64,000 bases of DNA from Glossina fuscipes (taxonomy: Eukaryota > Arthropoda > Insecta > Diptera > Glossinidae), in the NCBI RefSeq assembly GCF_014805625.2, contig NW_023998457.1:3741203-3805202 (forward strand). The letters run 5' to 3'. Positions 61,016-64,000 of the stretch are shown here, piece by piece. The notes beneath the pieces were generated by a model, which saw only the letters and a program-made list of their open reading frames with translations, did no database searches and was not told where the DNA came from. Positions within the stretch are counted from its first letter, which is position 1, and each line of letters opens with the position of its first letter. The translations under genes and the position numbers were made by a program.

Positions 61016-61304
61016 TATATGTGCACGGGCCTTTGAACGATTGGTCATATTAAGAAAAAAAAAAAACAAAAGAACATTGGAAGTTTTTGCAGGAAGGTTT
61101 GAAGCGAAAATCAGGGAAATCAGTGGAAGAACCCGCCTAGAGTACAACGGGAGCACTTCTGCTTTCGAAAAAAAAAAATTGAAATTTTTGCTTAGTGTTT
61201 TTCTTTTCTTTTTTTTTTTTAAGGATGGTAAGTAAAGGAGATTAAACTGTTTTTTTTTTTTGTTCTCTACTTTTTATGCTCAATAGAATTTGTCTTTTGA
61301 GCCA

Positions 61305-61500
61305 AGAAATCTCGGTGCATCAAATTTCATTACGATATCTCGACAATTGTCAACACCACATTGATCAAATGACGCATTAAGCGCATATTTAAATCAATCT
61401 AGAAAATCATTTTAAATCGCTTAGTGTCATCAAGGGAGTATCAATTTCGTGTTCTTTTGCAATTGACATCCACCCAAACAAACTTAACGATTATAGCTTA
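61305..61500 (-). repeat. family A copy, minus orientation, partial
   Basis: GGTGCATCAAATTTCATTAC, ATCAATCTAGAAAATCATTT and ACATCCACCCAAACAAACTT. Confidence 0.55.
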
Positions 61501-61596
61501 AGTCGTCCATGTTAGATATAAAATAGATATAAAAATGCAATTATTAAGTGATTGGTTTTATTTTTTTTATTTTAGTACACCTAAAAAGCAATTCCC

Positions 61597-62480
61597 ATAA
61601 TATACTTATCGTCGAAGGATGAGGGGTACATTCTTTTTGTCAAAAGCCAAGGACAACACCCAGAAGAAAGCTTCAAAGATACCACAAGATGATTTTGCTT
61701 AAGAAGGTTGCATTAGGCCTGTTGACGATGGGATGAACATATCCACTAATATGATGAGTTTTTGTTTTTTAAAAGGATTTTGCTTTAAGGATCTTGTCGC
61801 AGTATCGCCGTCGATCGAAGACGGTCGCCAAGACCGTCGCTTATGAGAAAGACCGAAATCACTTATTTGAAAGTTTTCGAATCATCTTTTGCATGGTCTA
61901 TCAGAAACTATATATGTGCGTCACATGCTTTCAATAAGTTTCTTTATGTTTCTGTAGCAATTCTTCCTTGTTGGAGTTCGTACAAAATACGATGACGTAA
62001 GTGAACTTTATCAGTAGAATGGGTACACAATCGTATCTTGCTAGCATGAATCATCATTTGTCAGATCATGTATACATTCAGTGATAAAGGGGGAAAAACA
62101 AATATGCGTCAAGTGAGTAAGCGTTTACTTGGACCAAACTTTCCAGTAGGGAGATTACTAAAATAGACTTTGCAAATATTTGCCCAAAGGAAAGTTTTAG
62201 AACTCCAATAAAATATGTAAACACTTGGTAAGATTCGAATTGTGACTCATTTTAAGCGTGTCCATCCATCGGTCCGTCTATATATGTAATCCGTCCGTGT
62301 TAAGCATTCTTTTCAAGCTACCCGTTTCAAATTTGGCAGAAACCGAGCAACATCTCTATTTTCGAAGGAAAAAAAGGTTTTTTGTTTATTACTCATATCT
62401 CTTAATAGAGATATAACGGCAAAAATTTTCACGTCTATTCTATGGGCGATCGTGTGCAATATTTCTATACGTTCACTCAA
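61597..62480 (-). repeat. family B copy, minus orientation, diverged
   Basis: Begins ATACTTATCGTCGAAGGATG then AGGGGTACATTCTTTTTGTC, with CAGAAGAAAGCTTCAAAGA. The later part has TCCGTCCGTGTTAAGCAT and CTATTCTATGGGCGATCGTG near 62,450, matching the inverse of ATCGCCCATAGAATAT-like blocks in other copies. Confidence 0.65.
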
Positions 62481-62522
62481 CAATATCGTGTATTAAAATT
62501 TCGTTTTTTGTGCTTTTTTGAA

Positions 62523-62815
62523 ACCTACACCAATTGTGGTATAAGGGTACATTAAGTTCAATCATGATCAGAATCAATTCATGATCACTTTGGTTCTAAA
62601 CACTTCTCTTTATCTCTTTAATCTGCAGATCGAAATTTTCGAGATATTTTCAGGAAATTTGTTACAAGGACCTGTTTTGAACTAAAGACAAATGCCATTG
62701 AAAATGGTTCGAATCCGATCACTTTTTCGATCACTTCCCACGTAAAAGACATATTTTGAAAAGTATTTACATGAATAATGGGAGAGTGGCCGCGGTCCAC
62801 CATAGCATTTTTAAT
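62523..62815 (+). repeat. family A copy, partial
   Basis: AACCTACACCAATTGTGGTA, ATTTTCGAGATATTTTCAGG, CACTTTTTCGATCACTTCCC and GGCCGCGGTCCACCATAGC. Much of the CTGTCCGTC stretch is deleted. Confidence 0.75.
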
Positions 62816-63099
62816 GGTTCACAAAAAATTAAACCACGTCTTTTGACCTGGCCTCTTGGCTACGATTTAGTTGATTATTCACTTTAATAGGAAAGGAAGG
62901 AACAAACTTAAGAAGAAGTCTGCTCGCCAACAACAAATACCTGAAGTCATAGTGCGTGATTGGACAGACAAATATTGAAAGATTAGGCACAAATATTCGT
63001 CGCGACATCTATATATAGACATTATATACATATATGTATATCATTGACCATTTGTTACGAATTTTTGAAAAAAGGTAGGAACACAAATTTATATGCTGT

Positions 63100-63290
63100 C
63101 ATGTAGCTGAGTAGATAAGGGCCGCGATTTGATCATACTTGATTGCATTTAGAGTGACGCTGAGATCGGTAAAGGCATGACACTTTAGCGAATCGGCGTC
63201 GAGCCACTAGCCTATAATCATCCTATATCCCTTTTTCCCTTCTTTCTGACCATCACTCTGTTACGTATACAGGCGAACGAGGTCATATAA
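63100..63290 (+). repeat. tRNA-derived SINE copy
   Basis: TGTAGCTGAGTAGATAAGGG (A-box-like), GTAAAGGCATGACACTTTAG and CCCTTCTTTCTGACCATCAC, colinear with the copy at 30,507. Confidence 0.65.
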
Positions 63291-63841
63291 AAACAGAAAC
63301 ATGCACGGCGTAACACGCTACGTGTACACATCACTTCTGGTGTAAATTATACAAAGGATGTAAAAAACTCTCACAACATTTTTAAAAGATTCTCTTTCTT
63401 TCTATCTGACTTCAAAGGTCAGCCTATAAGAGCCACTTTTCTATCAAATTTTTAAAACTTTTCATCAGAGTTTCAAGTCTTTCCGCCCGTTCGATCGACT
63501 TTCGTGATATTGGAACAGCTTACAGTTGCAGAAGATACTTGAAAAGTCGACACTTGCCATATTCGCTTTTTTTTTAATTAGTATGGAAAGTATGGAAATG
63601 GGCATGGTCTTTCCCGAAATTTCGCAAAAAATGTTAACTTGAAGTTCACAAAAGATATTACTCTGAAGCTCAATGTAAATATTTCGAAAAACTAAGAGAA
63701 ACCTAAACAAAAAGTGGGCGTGATTTCACAAAAGATAAAAATTCGAACGTACGAAATGTCTCTAGGATATATTGGTGCAGGACTTTTCGCAGTCGAAGGA
63801 AGCGCTATTGTCAACCAACTAACTGACCTACATTTCAGAAA

Positions 63842-64000
63842 GGGTGTGAAGATAAATTCGAATTTAAATAGTAAAGACACCTACCATTTCTATTAACATA
63901 CCTCTGTTAACGACTTAACAGAGCTCATGTTAAATAATTACAATTGAGATATGGTTGGTTTGAAAGCCTAATCCGTCCATATTAACAAAAAGAAAATATT
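63842..64000 (+). repeat. family C copy, runs off the window end
   Basis: GTGTGAAGATAAATTCGAAT, AGACACCTACCATTTCT, TTAACAGAGCTCATGTTAA, and AATCCGTCCATATTAAC, colinear with 57,566 onward. Confidence 0.8.

Larger units (their letters stand above)
22808..64000 (-). other. probable first intron or 5' flank of cno
   Basis: No exon recognised for over 41 kb upstream of the cno start-codon exon. The contents are transposon relics, dispersed families A, B and C, SINEs, tandem repeats and AT-rich single-copy islands. It may contain a short untranslated exon and the promoter, which cannot be located by reading alone. Confidence 0.5.

Noticed and set aside
1..64000. CRISPR array, prokaryotic operon or phage-like system
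   Set aside because: No regular direct repeats with unique spacers and no dense gene packing; spliced fly exons and eukaryotic transposons show this is nuclear insect DNA.

Overview
The window is repeat-rich, AT-rich nuclear DNA from a higher fly (Diptera, Schizophora inferred). The evidence is a set of short, spliced coding exons on the minus strand whose conceptual protein is nearly identical to the N-terminus of Drosophila canoe (cno, the afadin orthologue). The introns are 58-95 nt plus one of about 0.9 kb, and the flanks are full of decayed mariner, LINE and SINE relics. Species and family cannot be fixed from the sequence. The large introns suggest a repeat-expanded genome rather than a compact one like Drosophila.

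Layout. The only gene I can name is cno, at 20,545-22,807 (minus). Five coding exons join in frame with GT/AG borders and encode residues 1-327: all of RA domain 1, a basic linker and the start of RA domain 2. The first ATG lies in an exon that seems to begin at a strong acceptor at 22,807/22,808, so there is probably at least one more 5' non-coding exon at higher coordinates. The FHA, DIL, PDZ and C-terminal parts of canoe are not visible in 1-20,544. That stretch is best read as one intron of more than 20 kb. The stretch 22,808-64,000 is best read as first intron or 5' flank.

Everything else is dispersed and tandem repeat plus simple-sequence DNA. Recurrent families, named here for this window only: family A (more than 20 copies on both strands; ends resembling ACCCTACACCAC in inverted orientation; internal CTGTCCGTCTGTCCG-like stretch); family B (7 copies, about 0.8 kb full length, imperfect TTTTATACYCATYRCCG-like ends, one copy inside a cno intron); family C (palindromic AACAGAGCTCTGTT core, five copies at 57.5-64 kb, some forming a large inverted repeat); and a tRNA-derived SINE family of about nine copies. 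Coding relics of transposons include three independent mariner transposase fragments (15.0, 35.6 and 51.2 kb), LINE RNase H/C-terminal fragments (33.7 and 34.9 kb), a 5'-truncated LINE with a target-site duplication nested inside a family B copy (41.64-42.20 kb), and an in-frame tandem array that may contain the reverse-transcriptase motif A (9.5-10.0 kb). Tandem arrays include a 33-bp minisatellite at the left edge, a GTCGAC-palindrome cluster at 56.5 kb and several degenerate longer-period repeats.

I found no convincing tRNA, rRNA, CRISPR, prokaryotic or viral gene and no clearly new biological system. The more unusual items are the repeat architectures and one unassigned coding-like stretch at 24.0-24.5 kb.
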